A stretch of 64,000 bases of DNA from Burkholderia sp. WP9 (GTDB lineage: Bacteria > Pseudomonadota > Gammaproteobacteria > Burkholderiales > Burkholderiaceae), in contig NZ_FNTG01000002.1 in NCBI RefSeq assembly GCF_900104795.1, positions 248,001-312,000 of the forward strand, read 5' to 3'. Under the pieces are notes generated by a model that was not told the DNA's origin, did not search any database, and saw nothing but the letters and a program-made list of their open reading frames with translations. This document shows positions 43,703 to 52,869 of the stretch, piece by piece; the first letter of the stretch is position 1; every line of letters starts with the position of its first letter. The position numbers were made by a program, and so were the translations under genes.

Positions 43703-44578
43703 ATGCGTCTATTCCTACGTTCCGCACTCGTTGCACTTTACGCCGCGTCCACCAGCGCGCCGACGCTCGCCAGCACCGTCATCAGCCGAAGCTTCTATTC
43801 GGACGCGCTCGGCCGCGAGTGGTCCTACACGATCTATCTGCCGACCGGCTACCGCCCCGACGCCAGCCGCCTGCCCGTGCTCTACCTCCTGCACGGCAAC
43901 AACGGCGACGCTAACGACTGGATCACGCAAGGCCATCTGCAAACGGCGGCCGACGCGCTGATCGAGCACAAGGCGATGCCTCCGGTTGCGATCGTGATGC
44001 CGCAAGGCGGCACGGACTGGTACGTCGATCGCAAGGAGAAGATGGAGACCGCGTTTTTCGACGATCTGCTGCCCGAAATCGAAGCGCACTACGCGGTCGC
44101 GACACAGCGCAGCGGACGGATGATCGGCGGCGTCTCGATGGGCGGGTTCGGCGCGCTGCGTTACGCGATGACGCAGCCGGAACGCTTTTGCGGCGCGCTG
44201 CTGCTAAGCCCCGCGATCTATGCGAATGAACCCCCGCGCGCCTCGGCGGCACGTCGCGTCGGGGTGTTCGGCGAGCGCGAGTTCGATACGCGCATCTGGC
44301 ACGAGCTCAACTATCCGGCGCAGTGGGAACGCTACATGAGCCGGCCGTATCGTCTGCCGGTGTTCATCGCTGCCGGCGACGACGACCTCGCGATCCAGGC
44401 CGAGGCATCGTCGCTCTATACGCACCTTCGGCTGTCGGGGAATCCGGCGGCGCTGCGCATTATCGACGGCGGCCACACCTGGGACGTCTGGAGTGCGCTG
44501 CTGCCCGCCGCGCTGAAATACACGCTTGGCTGCGTAAAGCCTGCGCCGCAGGAGCATCCGTCGAATCGGCGGCCCTGA
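43703..44578 (+). CDS. Exported esterase (esterase D/feruloyl-esterase-like alpha/beta hydrolase)
   Basis: 291 residues, signal peptide (LFLRSALVALYAASTSAPTL). Alpha/beta hydrolase marks: VLYLLHGNNGDANDWI, nucleophile elbow GGVSMGGFGALRYAM with Ser, acid near FIAAGDDDLAIQ, and His in IIDGGHTWDVW. This fits the esterase-D/antigen-85-like group acting on O-acyl esters in the periplasm. It is 99 bases behind the OpgC-like gene, in the same direction, so acyl-group editing of the same polymer is conceivable. Confidence 0.85.
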   Translation: MRLFLRSALVALYAASTSAPTLASTVISRSFYSDALGREWSYTIYLPTGYRPDASRLPVLYLLHGNNGDANDWITQGHLQTAADALIEHKAMPPVAIVMPQGGTDWYVDRKEKMETAFFDDLLPEIEAHYAVATQRSGRMIGGVSMGGFGALRYAMTQPERFCGALLLSPAIYANEPPRASAARRVGVFGEREFDTRIWHELNYPAQWERYMSRPYRLPVFIAAGDDDLAIQAEASSLYTHLRLSGNPAALRIIDGGHTWDVWSALLPAALKYTLGCVKPAPQEHPSNRRP

Positions 44579-44623
44579 ACGGATCAGGCGTCGCGCCGGA
44601 ACAGACCGGACAACACCGTGCAA

Positions 44624-45706
44624 CTATTGCACGAGGTCGGTCCACAACACCATCAGCACGGTCATCAGCGCGGGGCCGATGAAAATACCGAGCAGCCCGA
44701 ACGTTTCCGCTCCGCCGAGAATGCCGAACAGCACCAGCAGGAACGGCAATCGCGTCGAGTTGCCGATCAGCACCGGCCGCACGAAGTGCTCGGCGACGAA
44801 CACCACGACCGAGCCGAACACGGCAAGGCCGATGGCCGCCGCCACCGAGCCTTGCGACATCAGCCACACAGCCGCGATGGCAAAGGTGATCGGCGCGCAG
44901 AACGGCAGCATCGCCGCGATCGCGGTAATGAACGCGAGCAGCGCAACGTGCGGCAAGCCGGTCACGAAGTAGGCGACGCCCATCAACGCGCCTTCGCCGA
45001 GTCCGACCACGACCAGTCCCGAGACCGTGCCGCGCACCGCCGCGGCCATGCGTTGAAGAAGCTGCGCGCCGTCGTCGCCGAAACCCCGCCGCACGCCTTT
45101 GAGCAGCGAGCCCGACAAACGCGGGCCTGCCTGAAAGATCACGAACAGCGTGACCAGCATGAACGCGAACACCGTGACGGCATGCACCGCACGCGCGCCG
45201 AAGTGCCGGCCGAGCGTCACGACCGCCGGACTATGCAGTCCTTTCATGGCGGCCGACTCGCGCAGCGGCTGAGCGAGGTTGGCCTGCCACCAGCCTGAAA
45301 TCTGTTGCACGCCGAACGGCAGGTGCTGGATGAAGTCCGGCAGCGGAATGCCGTTTTCCTGCACGGTCTTGAACCACTCGTTCAGGTCATGCGCTTCGCG
45401 AAGCGCCTGAGCAATGCCGATACCCACAGGCAGCACCACCAGCAACGCGATCAGCAGCGTGAGCACCGCCGCGATCAGCGTCGTGCGGCCGGTGAACCAG
45501 CGGTTGCCCTCGACCTTGCGCAACAGCGGCCACAGCGCGATGGCGATCACGCCGGCCCAGGCGACCACCGCGATGAAATCGCGCACCACCCACAGCGCCA
45601 GCAGCACGAGCCCGATGTACAGCACGAGCGAGGCCGTTTTCTGCTTCTTCGGGCGGTCTTGCGCTTCGGGCGGTTCAGGAGGTGCGACTGGTGAGGATGA
45701 AATCAT
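44624..45706 (-). CDS. AI-2E/PerM-family membrane transporter
   Basis: 360 residues, seven to eight membrane segments. Typical family parts: ASLVLYIGLVLLALWVVRDF, a long periplasmic helix region (REAHDLNEWFKTVQENGIPL), then GLGEGALMGVAYFVTGLPHV and the C-terminal LPFLLVLFGILGGAETFGLL. Members range from autoinducer-2 exporters to Na+/H+ antiporters, so the substrate is open. The ATG at 45706 was chosen; the frame extends upstream to 45826 without a clear site. Confidence 0.85.
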   Translation of the reverse strand: MISSSPVAPPEPPEAQDRPKKQKTASLVLYIGLVLLALWVVRDFIAVVAWAGVIAIALWPLLRKVEGNRWFTGRTTLIAAVLTLLIALLVVLPVGIGIAQALREAHDLNEWFKTVQENGIPLPDFIQHLPFGVQQISGWWQANLAQPLRESAAMKGLHSPAVVTLGRHFGARAVHAVTVFAFMLVTLFVIFQAGPRLSGSLLKGVRRGFGDDGAQLLQRMAAAVRGTVSGLVVVGLGEGALMGVAYFVTGLPHVALLAFITAIAAMLPFCAPITFAIAAVWLMSQGSVAAAIGLAVFGSVVVFVAEHFVRPVLIGNSTRLPFLLVLFGILGGAETFGLLGIFIGPALMTVLMVLWTDLVQ

Positions 45707-46076
45707 GTGAGCTCTTATGGTTCTGGGAAGACGTCCCATCAGGGACTTGTTCGGGGCGTGTGCGAGCCGACCGAAAAAATGCAAAACCGCTACACTGGCG
45801 CTGCACGGTCGCTCATCAATAACCACATCTTAAAGGAAGCACCGGCGCCCTTTGCGGGCAGCGGCCTTGTCTCACCGCGTACAACACTGCGTTGCAAAAA
45901 TCCGGCCTATTACCGTCATAGCAAGACCGCGGCCCGCAAAGCCCCGTCTTATCGGCATAGCTCGAATGTCAAGTTTCATTGTTGCTGTTTCAAGAACAGT
46001 GTTTCAACGGCGACACAATGGCTATCCGGCGCGCGTCGGACTACATTCGGCACACCACAATACGGAGCCGACGACG
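45707..46076. other. Divergent intergenic region
   Basis: About 370 bases. It contains a small dyad CTGTT-N5-AACAG near 45990 ahead of the DUF3331 gene. No clear promoter consensus or hairpin terminator. Confidence 0.35.
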
Positions 46077-46358
46077 ATGACCCTAGAGTCCATCCCCCTG
46101 GACGGTGCCAATGGCGTACGCATCGAAATTCTCGAGCGCTCCGACACGACGCTGGTGATTCGCTGGGTCGAGCCGGGACGATGTCATTACGGTGAGCAAC
46201 GGTGGCGGCGCAGGTCCGCACACACGTCAGGAACCTGCGCGGTGTCCCGCCGCAAGATTCGCCGCGGCGACGCGGTGTTCAAACCGGCCGAGCGGCCGGC
46301 GCCTTCCAATGCCTCCGCGATGATTTGCGCTGAACTTCTGGAGTGCGCCGAGGACTGA
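46077..46358 (+). CDS. DUF3331 protein (short form)
   Basis: 93 residues. The core IRWVEPGRCHYGEQRWRRRS, GTCAVSRRKIRRGDAVFKPA and the ending NASAMICAELL match DUF3331, a family restricted mainly to Burkholderia and relatives, of unknown function. Two conserved Cys (CHYGEQ, TCAVS) could bind metal. Shorter than many members, which carry a longer N-terminus. ATG at 46077 with GGAG nine bases upstream. Confidence 0.78.
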   Translation: MTLESIPLDGANGVRIEILERSDTTLVIRWVEPGRCHYGEQRWRRRSAHTSGTCAVSRRKIRRGDAVFKPAERPAPSNASAMICAELLECAED

Positions 46359-46619
46359 TGCCTCAATCCCCTGCCGGCGTCGCGCGCGTTGAGTCGACGC
46401 GCCCGATCCGCCCGGCGGAACCACCCACATAGCGGCACGCAACGCATGCGCCCCGCATCGCGCGGTGGGTAAAACACCCTTTGATTGCGGCTCTTCGCCA
46501 CGTGCGTTAAGGTGGACCTCATTGCGCCGTGTCACCCTGCCGTGCCACGCCCGGCGGTATCGTGACGCGCACTTCCACCACCGCGCCGTGCCCCTCGCGG
46601 CGCCGTTTGAGGGCATACC

Positions 46620-49187
46620 ATGGCCGAAGACACGCCGGACACCCGCGCGGCAACTGCGCCTCCCGCACCACTCGTCGCACCGCAGCAATTCTCCCTCGAC
46701 GTCCTGCTGGAAAAATACGCGAAAGGCGACGAGCAATCGGCCGACGACGTGTTCAAACGCGTCGCGCGCGGCGTGGCCGAGGCGGAACCTCCGGCGCTGC
46801 GCGAATCGGTCGAGGCACTCTTCGTCGATAATCTGCGGCACGGTGCGCTTGGCGCCGGCCGCATCATGAGCGCGGCGGGCACCGGCATTGCGGCCACGCT
46901 GATCAATTGCTTCGTGCAGCCTGTGGGCGACTCGATTCAGGGTGTCGACGAACAAGGCTTGCCCGGCATTTACGTCGCCCTGCTGCAGGCCGCGGAAACC
47001 ATGCGGCGCGGCGGCGGCGTCGGCTACAACTTCTCGGCGATCCGGCCCAAGGGCGCGCGCGTTCACACCACCAGTTCGTCGGCGTCCGGACCGTGCAGTT
47101 ATATGGACGTGTTCGACGCGTCGTGCCGCACGGTCGAGAGCGCCGGTTCGCGGCGTGGCGCGCAGATGGCCGTGCTCGACTGCAATCACCCCGATTTGCT
47201 GGAGTTCATCGAGGCCAAACATTCGAAAGGCCGCTGGAACAACTTCAACGTCTCCGTCGGCGTGACCGATGAATTCATGCGCGCCGTCGAAGAAGATCAA
47301 CCCTGGCAACTCGTGCATCGCGCCGAGCCCTCACCGGCGCAGCGTGCGGCCGACGACGTGCGGCAGCGCGAAGACGGACTGTGGGTCTACAGCGAACGCC
47401 CCGCGCGCGCGATCTGGGATCGCATCATGCGCTCCACTTACGACGTCGCGGAACCCGGCATCGTGTTCATCTCGCGCATGAACGAGGACAACAATCTGCG
47501 CGCCGTCGAAACCATCCGCGCCACCAATCCGTGCGGCGAACAGCCGTTGCCGGCCTATGGCTGCTGCAACCTCGGGCCGCTGAACCTCACGCGTTTTGTG
47601 ATCGACCCGTTCGCGCAGATCAAAGGCCGCAAGCCGTCGTTCGACTGGGACGGCCTCGCCAGGCGCACGCGCACGCAGGTGCGCTTTCTCGACAACGTGC
47701 TCGACGTCACGCTGTGGCCACTTCAACAGCAATACGAGGAGTCGCGCGCCAAGCGGCGCATCGGCGTGGGCTTCACGGGCCTCGGCGACACGCTCGTCAT
47801 GCTCGGCTTGCGCTACAACTCGCAGGAAGGCCGCGACTTCGCCGTGCGCATCGCGCAACTCATGCGCGACGAGGCGTATCGCGCATCCGTGGAGCTGGCC
47901 CGCGAGCGCGGCGCGTTTCCGCTTTTCGACGCGGCGCGCTATCTGGAAGCCGGCACTTTCGCCTCGCGCCTGCCTGAGGACATCAAGCAGGCGATTCGCC
48001 GCGACGGCATTCGCAACAGCCATCTGCTGTCCATCGCGCCGACCGGCACGGTGAGCCTCGCGTTCGCGGACAACGCGTCGAACGGCATCGAGCCGGCCTT
48101 CTCGTGGACCTACACGCGCATGAAGGTGATGGCCGATGGCAGCCGCGAATCATTCGACGTCGAAGACTATGCGTATCGTCTTTATCGCGAGCTCGGCGGC
48201 GATGTCGGTAAGCTGCCGGACTATTTCGTCAGCGCGCTGGAAATGTCGGCGCGCGATCATCTCGACATGATGGCTGCCGTGCAACCGTACGTGGACACGT
48301 CGATCTCGAAGACCGTGAACGTGCCTGCCGACTATCCGTTCGAAGCGTTCGAAAGCCTCTACTTCGACGCATGGAAAAACGGGCTCAAGGGTCTCGCCAC
48401 CTATCGGCCCAACGAGACGCTCGGCGCGGTGCTCAGCGTGAGCCCGCCGCAAGCCGACGACACGCTGGCCGAGAGCGATCTCGATCCGCTGCGTATCGCA
48501 ATCGATCATCGACCTAAAGGCGAGTTGCCGGCGATCATCGAGAAAGTCGAGTATCTGACCCAGGCGGGCAAAAAGTCGCTCTACGTAGCGGTGTCGTTCA
48601 TCGAGGTCACGGGGCGGCTGGGCGGTGAAGACGTCACTATCGAGCGGCCTATCGAGTTCTTCATTCCGACCGGCCAGCGCGACGAATCGCAGCAATGGAT
48701 CACGGCGACGATGCGTTCGCTCTCGCTGGCGGCGCGCGGCGGTTTTGTCGCGCGAAACCTGCAGGATATGCGCAAGGTTTCGTGGGACCGCGGGCAGGTT
48801 CGGCTCGGCGAAGTGCAGCGTCTGGACGGGCACCGCACGCCGCGCTGGCACGATTCGGAGGTGGCCGCCCTCGCCTTTGCGATCCAGCAGATTCTGCATC
48901 GGCGCGGCTTTCTCGACGCCGAGGGCAATCAGGTGCCCTCGCGCATGCTCGCGCGTCTGCCGCGCGGACAGATGCGGGCCGAGACGGCGTTGCCGGCGGA
49001 TTTCGGCATTCGTCCGCATCCCGTCGAAACCGACGCCGGCGCTCTCGCGTTGACGCAGCCTGGCGGCGCGCAAGGGCTGCATACGATGCTTGGACGCAAA
49101 TGCGGGTCGTGCGGGGCGAACGCGGTGATTCGCAAGGATGGGTGCGACTTTTGTACGGCATGCGGTGAAGTGGGCGCGTGCGGGTAG
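46620..49187 (+). CDS. nrdJ: Adenosylcobalamin-dependent ribonucleotide reductase (class II)
   Basis: 855 residues. Reduces ribonucleotides to deoxyribonucleotides using a B12 radical. Seen: [12 protein letters not shown] (N-terminal redox Cys), [40 protein letters not shown] (active-site Cys, Glu), [40 protein letters not shown], and a C-terminal zinc ribbon ([20 protein letters not shown] then ACG). The ATG at 46620 has GAGGG six bases upstream. No cobalamin riboswitch was found in the 260 bases ahead of it. Confidence 0.95.
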   Translation: MAEDTPDTRAATAPPAPLVAPQQFSLDVLLEKYAKGDEQSADDVFKRVARGVAEAEPPALRESVEALFVDNLRHGALGAGRIMSAAGTGIAATLINCFVQPVGDSIQGVDEQGLPGIYVALLQAAETMRRGGGVGYNFSAIRPKGARVHTTSSSASGPCSYMDVFDASCRTVESAGSRRGAQMAVLDCNHPDLLEFIEAKHSKGRWNNFNVSVGVTDEFMRAVEEDQPWQLVHRAEPSPAQRAADDVRQREDGLWVYSERPARAIWDRIMRSTYDVAEPGIVFISRMNEDNNLRAVETIRATNPCGEQPLPAYGCCNLGPLNLTRFVIDPFAQIKGRKPSFDWDGLARRTRTQVRFLDNVLDVTLWPLQQQYEESRAKRRIGVGFTGLGDTLVMLGLRYNSQEGRDFAVRIAQLMRDEAYRASVELARERGAFPLFDAARYLEAGTFASRLPEDIKQAIRRDGIRNSHLLSIAPTGTVSLAFADNASNGIEPAFSWTYTRMKVMADGSRESFDVEDYAYRLYRELGGDVGKLPDYFVSALEMSARDHLDMMAAVQPYVDTSISKTVNVPADYPFEAFESLYFDAWKNGLKGLATYRPNETLGAVLSVSPPQADDTLAESDLDPLRIAIDHRPKGELPAIIEKVEYLTQAGKKSLYVAVSFIEVTGRLGGEDVTIERPIEFFIPTGQRDESQQWITATMRSLSLAARGGFVARNLQDMRKVSWDRGQVRLGEVQRLDGHRTPRWHDSEVAALAFAIQQILHRRGFLDAEGNQVPSRMLARLPRGQMRAETALPADFGIRPHPVETDAGALALTQPGGAQGLHTMLGRKCGSCGANAVIRKDGCDFCTACGEVGACG

Positions 49188-49613
49188 GACGACGGCCCGC
49201 ACCGCATGGTGCGGGCCGTGGACGATCTCGCGGCGCAACGCCGCATCGTCGTACAGACGCTGGCGCCGCGAGGCGTTAGCGTTGCGGAAGCCACCGGCGC
49301 ACCCGAGACACCGCAGTGGCTCGGGACCACTTCCGCCGATCTGATCGTGATTTGGATCACGCTGGCGAGACTGGAGCCGTTCGTCGAATCAGCGCATGCC
49401 CTTTCCGGTCCCTTTGTCCAATCTCGCAATTATCGGGTCAATTTCTGCCACTTTTGCCTACGACCGTCGGCGTTCGACAATCATTCACCGATAACGGTTG
49501 AGCAAGCATGCGCGCTTTATTCGTGTGCGGGTGTTTTAGAAGGCCGGGAATTTCATGCAAAAACATTTCAGCAAAGCAATCGAATGCAGCCTCGCACATT
49601 CGAAGGAAAATTT
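49188..49613. other. Hairpin-rich region after nrdJ, before rfbB
   Basis: About 425 bases. Directly after nrdJ are a 12-base perfect hairpin (49192-49219) and a second stem (GACGAT ... ATCGTC, about 49220-49250). The rest holds the rfbB promoter; the ribosome site GAAGGAAAA sits just before the ATG at 49614. A continuous frame from 49206 into rfbB exists but has no coding character. Confidence 0.5.
49192..49219 (+). terminator. Hairpin immediately behind nrdJ
   Basis: ACGGCCCGCACC and GGTGCGGGCCGT pair perfectly over 12 bases with the loop GCAT, four bases after the nrdJ stop. No T-tract follows, so it may act as an mRNA-stabilising 3' end rather than an intrinsic terminator. Confidence 0.5.
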
Positions 49614-50675
49614 ATGATTCTGGTAACGGGCGGCGCCGGTTTTATCGGCGCCAATTTCGTGCTCGACTGGCTCAACGCGTCGGACGAAGCGGTACTGAAC
49701 GTGGACAAGCTGACGTACGCCGGCAATCTGGGTACGCTCAAGTCGCAACAGAGCAATCCGAAGCATATTTTCGTGCGCGCGGATATCTGCGATCGCAGCG
49801 CACTCGACGCTTTGTTCGTCGAGCACAAACCGCGTGCGGTGCTGCACTTCGCCGCGGAAAGCCACGTCGACCGTTCGATTCATGGACCGGCTGATTTCGT
49901 CCAGACCAACGTGGTCGGCACCTTCACGCTGCTCGAAGCGACCCGCCAGTACTGGAATGCGCTCGGCGAGGCCGACAAGGCCGCTTTCCGCTTCCTGCAC
50001 GTGTCGACCGACGAAGTGTTCGGCTCGCTATCCGCTACCGATCCGCAATTCTCCGAAACCACGCCGTACGCGCCGAACAGCCCTTACTCGGCGACCAAGG
50101 CGGGTTCGGACCATCTGGTGCGCGCGTATCACCATACGTATGGCCTGCCGGTGCTTACCACGAACTGCTCGAACAACTACGGTCCGTACCAGTTCCCCGA
50201 GAAGCTGATTCCGCTGATGATCGCCAACGCGCTCGCCGGCAAGGCGCTGCCGGTGTACGGCGACGGCCAGAACGTGCGCGACTGGCTGTATGTAGGCGAC
50301 CACTGCAGCGCGATCCGCGAAGTGCTCGCGCGCGGCACGCCGGGCGAGACGTACAACGTGGGCGGCTGGAACGAGAAGAAGAACCTCGAAGTGGTTCACA
50401 CGCTGTGCGACCTGCTCGACCAGTTGCGTCCGAAGGCGGGCGCTTCGTACCGCGACCAGATCACTTACGTGAAGGATCGTCCGGGCCACGACCGCCGTTA
50501 TGCGATCGACGCGCGCAAGCTCGAACGCGAGCTTGGCTGGAAGCCGGCGGAGACGTTCGAAACGGGCCTCGCGAAAACGGTGCAGTGGTACCTGGACAAT
50601 CAGGCGTGGTCGGACGAAGTCGCCTCGGGCGAATACCGCAAGTGGGTTGAGACCAACTACGCGCAACGCGCGTAA
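49614..50675 (+). CDS. rfbB: dTDP-glucose 4,6-dehydratase
   Basis: 353 residues, standard length. Converts dTDP-glucose to dTDP-4-keto-6-deoxyglucose. NAD-binding loop [17 protein letters not shown] at the N-terminus, [25 protein letters not shown], catalytic [12 protein letters not shown] (Tyr-x3-Lys), and [16 protein letters not shown]. The ATG at 49614 follows GAAGGAAAA. The next gene, rfbA, starts 10 bases after the stop. Feeds nucleotide sugars to the polysaccharide cluster facing it. Confidence 0.96.
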   Translation: MILVTGGAGFIGANFVLDWLNASDEAVLNVDKLTYAGNLGTLKSQQSNPKHIFVRADICDRSALDALFVEHKPRAVLHFAAESHVDRSIHGPADFVQTNVVGTFTLLEATRQYWNALGEADKAAFRFLHVSTDEVFGSLSATDPQFSETTPYAPNSPYSATKAGSDHLVRAYHHTYGLPVLTTNCSNNYGPYQFPEKLIPLMIANALAGKALPVYGDGQNVRDWLYVGDHCSAIREVLARGTPGETYNVGGWNEKKNLEVVHTLCDLLDQLRPKAGASYRDQITYVKDRPGHDRRYAIDARKLERELGWKPAETFETGLAKTVQWYLDNQAWSDEVASGEYRKWVETNYAQRA

Positions 50676-50685
50676 GGGCACGGCA

Positions 50686-51579
50686 ATGGCGCGCAAAGGC
50701 ATTATTCTCGCGGGCGGTTCGGGCACGCGCCTGTATCCGATCACGCACGTCGTATCGAAGCAGTTGCTGCCGGTGTACGACAAACCGATGATCTACTACC
50801 CGCTGTCCACGCTGATGGTGGCGGGCATCCGGGACGTGCTGATCATATCGACGCCACAGGACACGCCGCGCTTCGAGGCGATGCTCGGCGACGGCAGCCA
50901 GTGGGGGATGAATATCCAGTACGCGGTGCAGCCTTCGCCGGACGGGCTCGCGCAGGCGTTTATCATCGGCCGGGAGTTCGTGGGTAATGATCCCTCGGCG
51001 CTGATTCTCGGCGACAACATTTTCTACGGTCACGATCTGGCGAAGCAGTTGGAAAACGCCAACGACAAAACCGAAGGCGCCACTGTCTTTGCGTACCACG
51101 TGCACGACCCGGAACGGTATGGCGTGGTCGAGTTCGACCGCGAGTTCCGTGCGCTTTCGATCGAGGAGAAGCCCGCGAAACCGCGCTCGAATTACGCGGT
51201 CACCGGTCTCTATTTCTACGACAAGCAGGTGTGCGACATTGCCGCGGACATCAAGCCGTCGCCGCGTGGCGAGCTTGAAATCACCGACGTCAACTCGCGT
51301 TATCTCGCCAACGCAGCGCTCAATGTCGAGATCATGGGCCGCGGTTACGCCTGGCTCGATACGGGCACGCACGACTCGTTGATCGAAGCGGCGACCTTCA
51401 TCGCCACGCTGCAGAAGCGTCAGGGACTGGTGGTCGCGTGTCCCGAAGAGATTGCGTACCGGCGGCAATGGATCGACGGCGAACAATTGCAGGCTCTCGC
51501 CAAACCGCTCGCCAAGAATGCTTACGGCAAGTATCTGCAAAGCCTTCTTACGGAGCAGGTGGCGTGGCAATCAAGTTAA
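50686..51579 (+). CDS. rfbA: Glucose-1-phosphate thymidylyltransferase
   Basis: 297 residues, standard length. Makes dTDP-glucose from glucose-1-phosphate and dTTP. Nucleotide-binding signature [20 protein letters not shown], metal site [33 protein letters not shown], and [20 protein letters not shown]. Directly behind rfbB. rfbC and rfbD, the usual partners for dTDP-rhamnose, do not follow; they must lie elsewhere, or the intermediate feeds another 6-deoxysugar. Confidence 0.96.
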   Translation: MARKGIILAGGSGTRLYPITHVVSKQLLPVYDKPMIYYPLSTLMVAGIRDVLIISTPQDTPRFEAMLGDGSQWGMNIQYAVQPSPDGLAQAFIIGREFVGNDPSALILGDNIFYGHDLAKQLENANDKTEGATVFAYHVHDPERYGVVEFDREFRALSIEEKPAKPRSNYAVTGLYFYDKQVCDIAADIKPSPRGELEITDVNSRYLANAALNVEIMGRGYAWLDTGTHDSLIEAATFIATLQKRQGLVVACPEEIAYRRQWIDGEQLQALAKPLAKNAYGKYLQSLLTEQVAWQSS

Positions 51580-51607
51580 TCGCAAGCGCGTTACGTCGCA
51601 AACCGAA

Positions 51608-52285
51608 ATGAAATTCTTCGACCTGTCAGGAGCGGCAGTGAGACCTTTGCGCGCCTGTTTGCTGTGTCTTTTTGCAATGTCCACGTCCGGCTTCGCTCAA
51701 TATCACACCGCATCGAGCCGGCAAACCGCTCAGTCGACTTATTCCACCGGCAACGCGAGCGACCTGGACTATACGTCGGTTGATCCGGCCACATTGACCT
51801 CTTACTCATCGAACGGTTTGCCTGTGCCGGAGGACTCGAACACGTCGAAATTGGGGCATTACAGGCGTCGCTATGCGGACCACCAACGTCGTCGGGACCT
51901 CGACGACAAGAAGGACGGCAACAGTTCGCCTTACGCGCCACCCAGCCTGACCAAAGAAGCGACCGTAGGGAAGGATTTGATAGATGAGCCGGATTACCTC
52001 ACCAACATGATGCTTGAATCCGCATCGGAAAGCGGCGACGATCTTGCACTTGGCGACAAAAACAAAAAAGGGCGTCAATTGAAGTTTCAAATGTCAAAGA
52101 AGCGCGCACTTCAATCGTCGCTTCTATCCCAAGGCAGTTCGGCGGACACGAGTAACCTTGCGTCCTATTCCGAAATGACTTCAACGCATGGCGACACTGA
52201 GGCGCCGTCCGGCAATAAGCGCTTCAGGCTAAGCCCCGCAATGAAGTCTTACAAAAGCATGCTCGGCGGCGCGGACGCCAACTGA
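51608..52285 (+). CDS. Exported hypothetical protein, low complexity
   Basis: 225 residues. A hydrophobic leader (RACLLCLFAMSTSGFAQ) is followed by a hydrophilic, Ser/Asp/Lys-rich chain without clear globular pattern (SDLDYTSVDPATLTSYSSNG, RRRYADHQRRRDLDDKKDGN, RFRLSPAMKSYKSMLGGADA). It starts 28 bases after rfbA, so it is likely in the same transcript. No family recognised; an exported, partly disordered envelope protein is all that can be said. Confidence 0.65.
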   Translation: MKFFDLSGAAVRPLRACLLCLFAMSTSGFAQYHTASSRQTAQSTYSTGNASDLDYTSVDPATLTSYSSNGLPVPEDSNTSKLGHYRRRYADHQRRRDLDDKKDGNSSPYAPPSLTKEATVGKDLIDEPDYLTNMMLESASESGDDLALGDKNKKGRQLKFQMSKKRALQSSLLSQGSSADTSNLASYSEMTSTHGDTEAPSGNKRFRLSPAMKSYKSMLGGADAN

Positions 52286-52479
52286 CAAAGCGCTTTCCGA
52301 ACAAATACGCTGCTCATTCCACCTCCGCTAATACGGCTTGCGACGCTAATCGTGGTCCCCGCCGGCAGGACTGCCCTTCGCGAGGCGTACCGATCGCGCG
52401 CGCAAATGCTTGCTCAAGGCTCGTCGAAGCCCGCCGTTCCGAACTGGTAGACTAAGGCGCTGCCCGCCTTGGAGCCATC

Positions 52480-52821
52480 GTGCGAGATTCGCGAACACTG
52501 ACACGCTTACGGAACATTGGCGAAAGTCTCGCCCTGTTGTTCCTTGCCATGGCCGTTTGCATTGCCGTCGTGATCAGCAAGGTCTGTGGCAGCGTAGGTC
52601 GCCTGTGGGGACGCCGTAAGCGTCGCCCTCAGCAGGACGTTGCAATGGACGATTACGTGCGGTCGCTGCAGGAGGCGCGCACGAGGAGTGCGTCGGCAGA
52701 TCGGATCGAGCATGGTCTGAGAACGCCGAACGGATCCGACCAGCAGTTGGAGCGATCGGCTAACCACGAGAATGCCTCGGCTCCGCGCTGCGCGGCCGAA
52801 GACGCTCACGGCCGGGACTGA
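52480..52821 (+). CDS. Hypothetical single-span membrane protein
   Basis: 113 residues from a GTG with GGAG six bases upstream. One hydrophobic helix (ESLALLFLAMAVCIAVVISK, about residues 15-35) followed by a basic segment (WGRRKRRPQQ) and a hydrophilic tail, so the C-terminus probably faces the cytoplasm. No family recognised. It converges with the beta-helix gene at the end of the polysaccharide operon. Confidence 0.55.
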   Translation: MRDSRTLTRLRNIGESLALLFLAMAVCIAVVISKVCGSVGRLWGRRKRRPQQDVAMDDYVRSLQEARTRSASADRIEHGLRTPNGSDQQLERSANHENASAPRCAAEDAHGRD

Positions 52822-52869
52822 GCGCAAGATCAGAACTCGGTCTTGCACGCGCCGACGCCGGAAACCAAC

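Noticed and set aside
46359..46619. Possible cobalamin riboswitch before nrdJ
   Set aside because: No B12-box or related conserved segments could be found in the leader.
49206..49613. 136-codon N-terminal extension of rfbB
   Set aside because: RfbB begins with its NAD-binding loop; the ATG at 49614 has a good ribosome site and gives the standard length.
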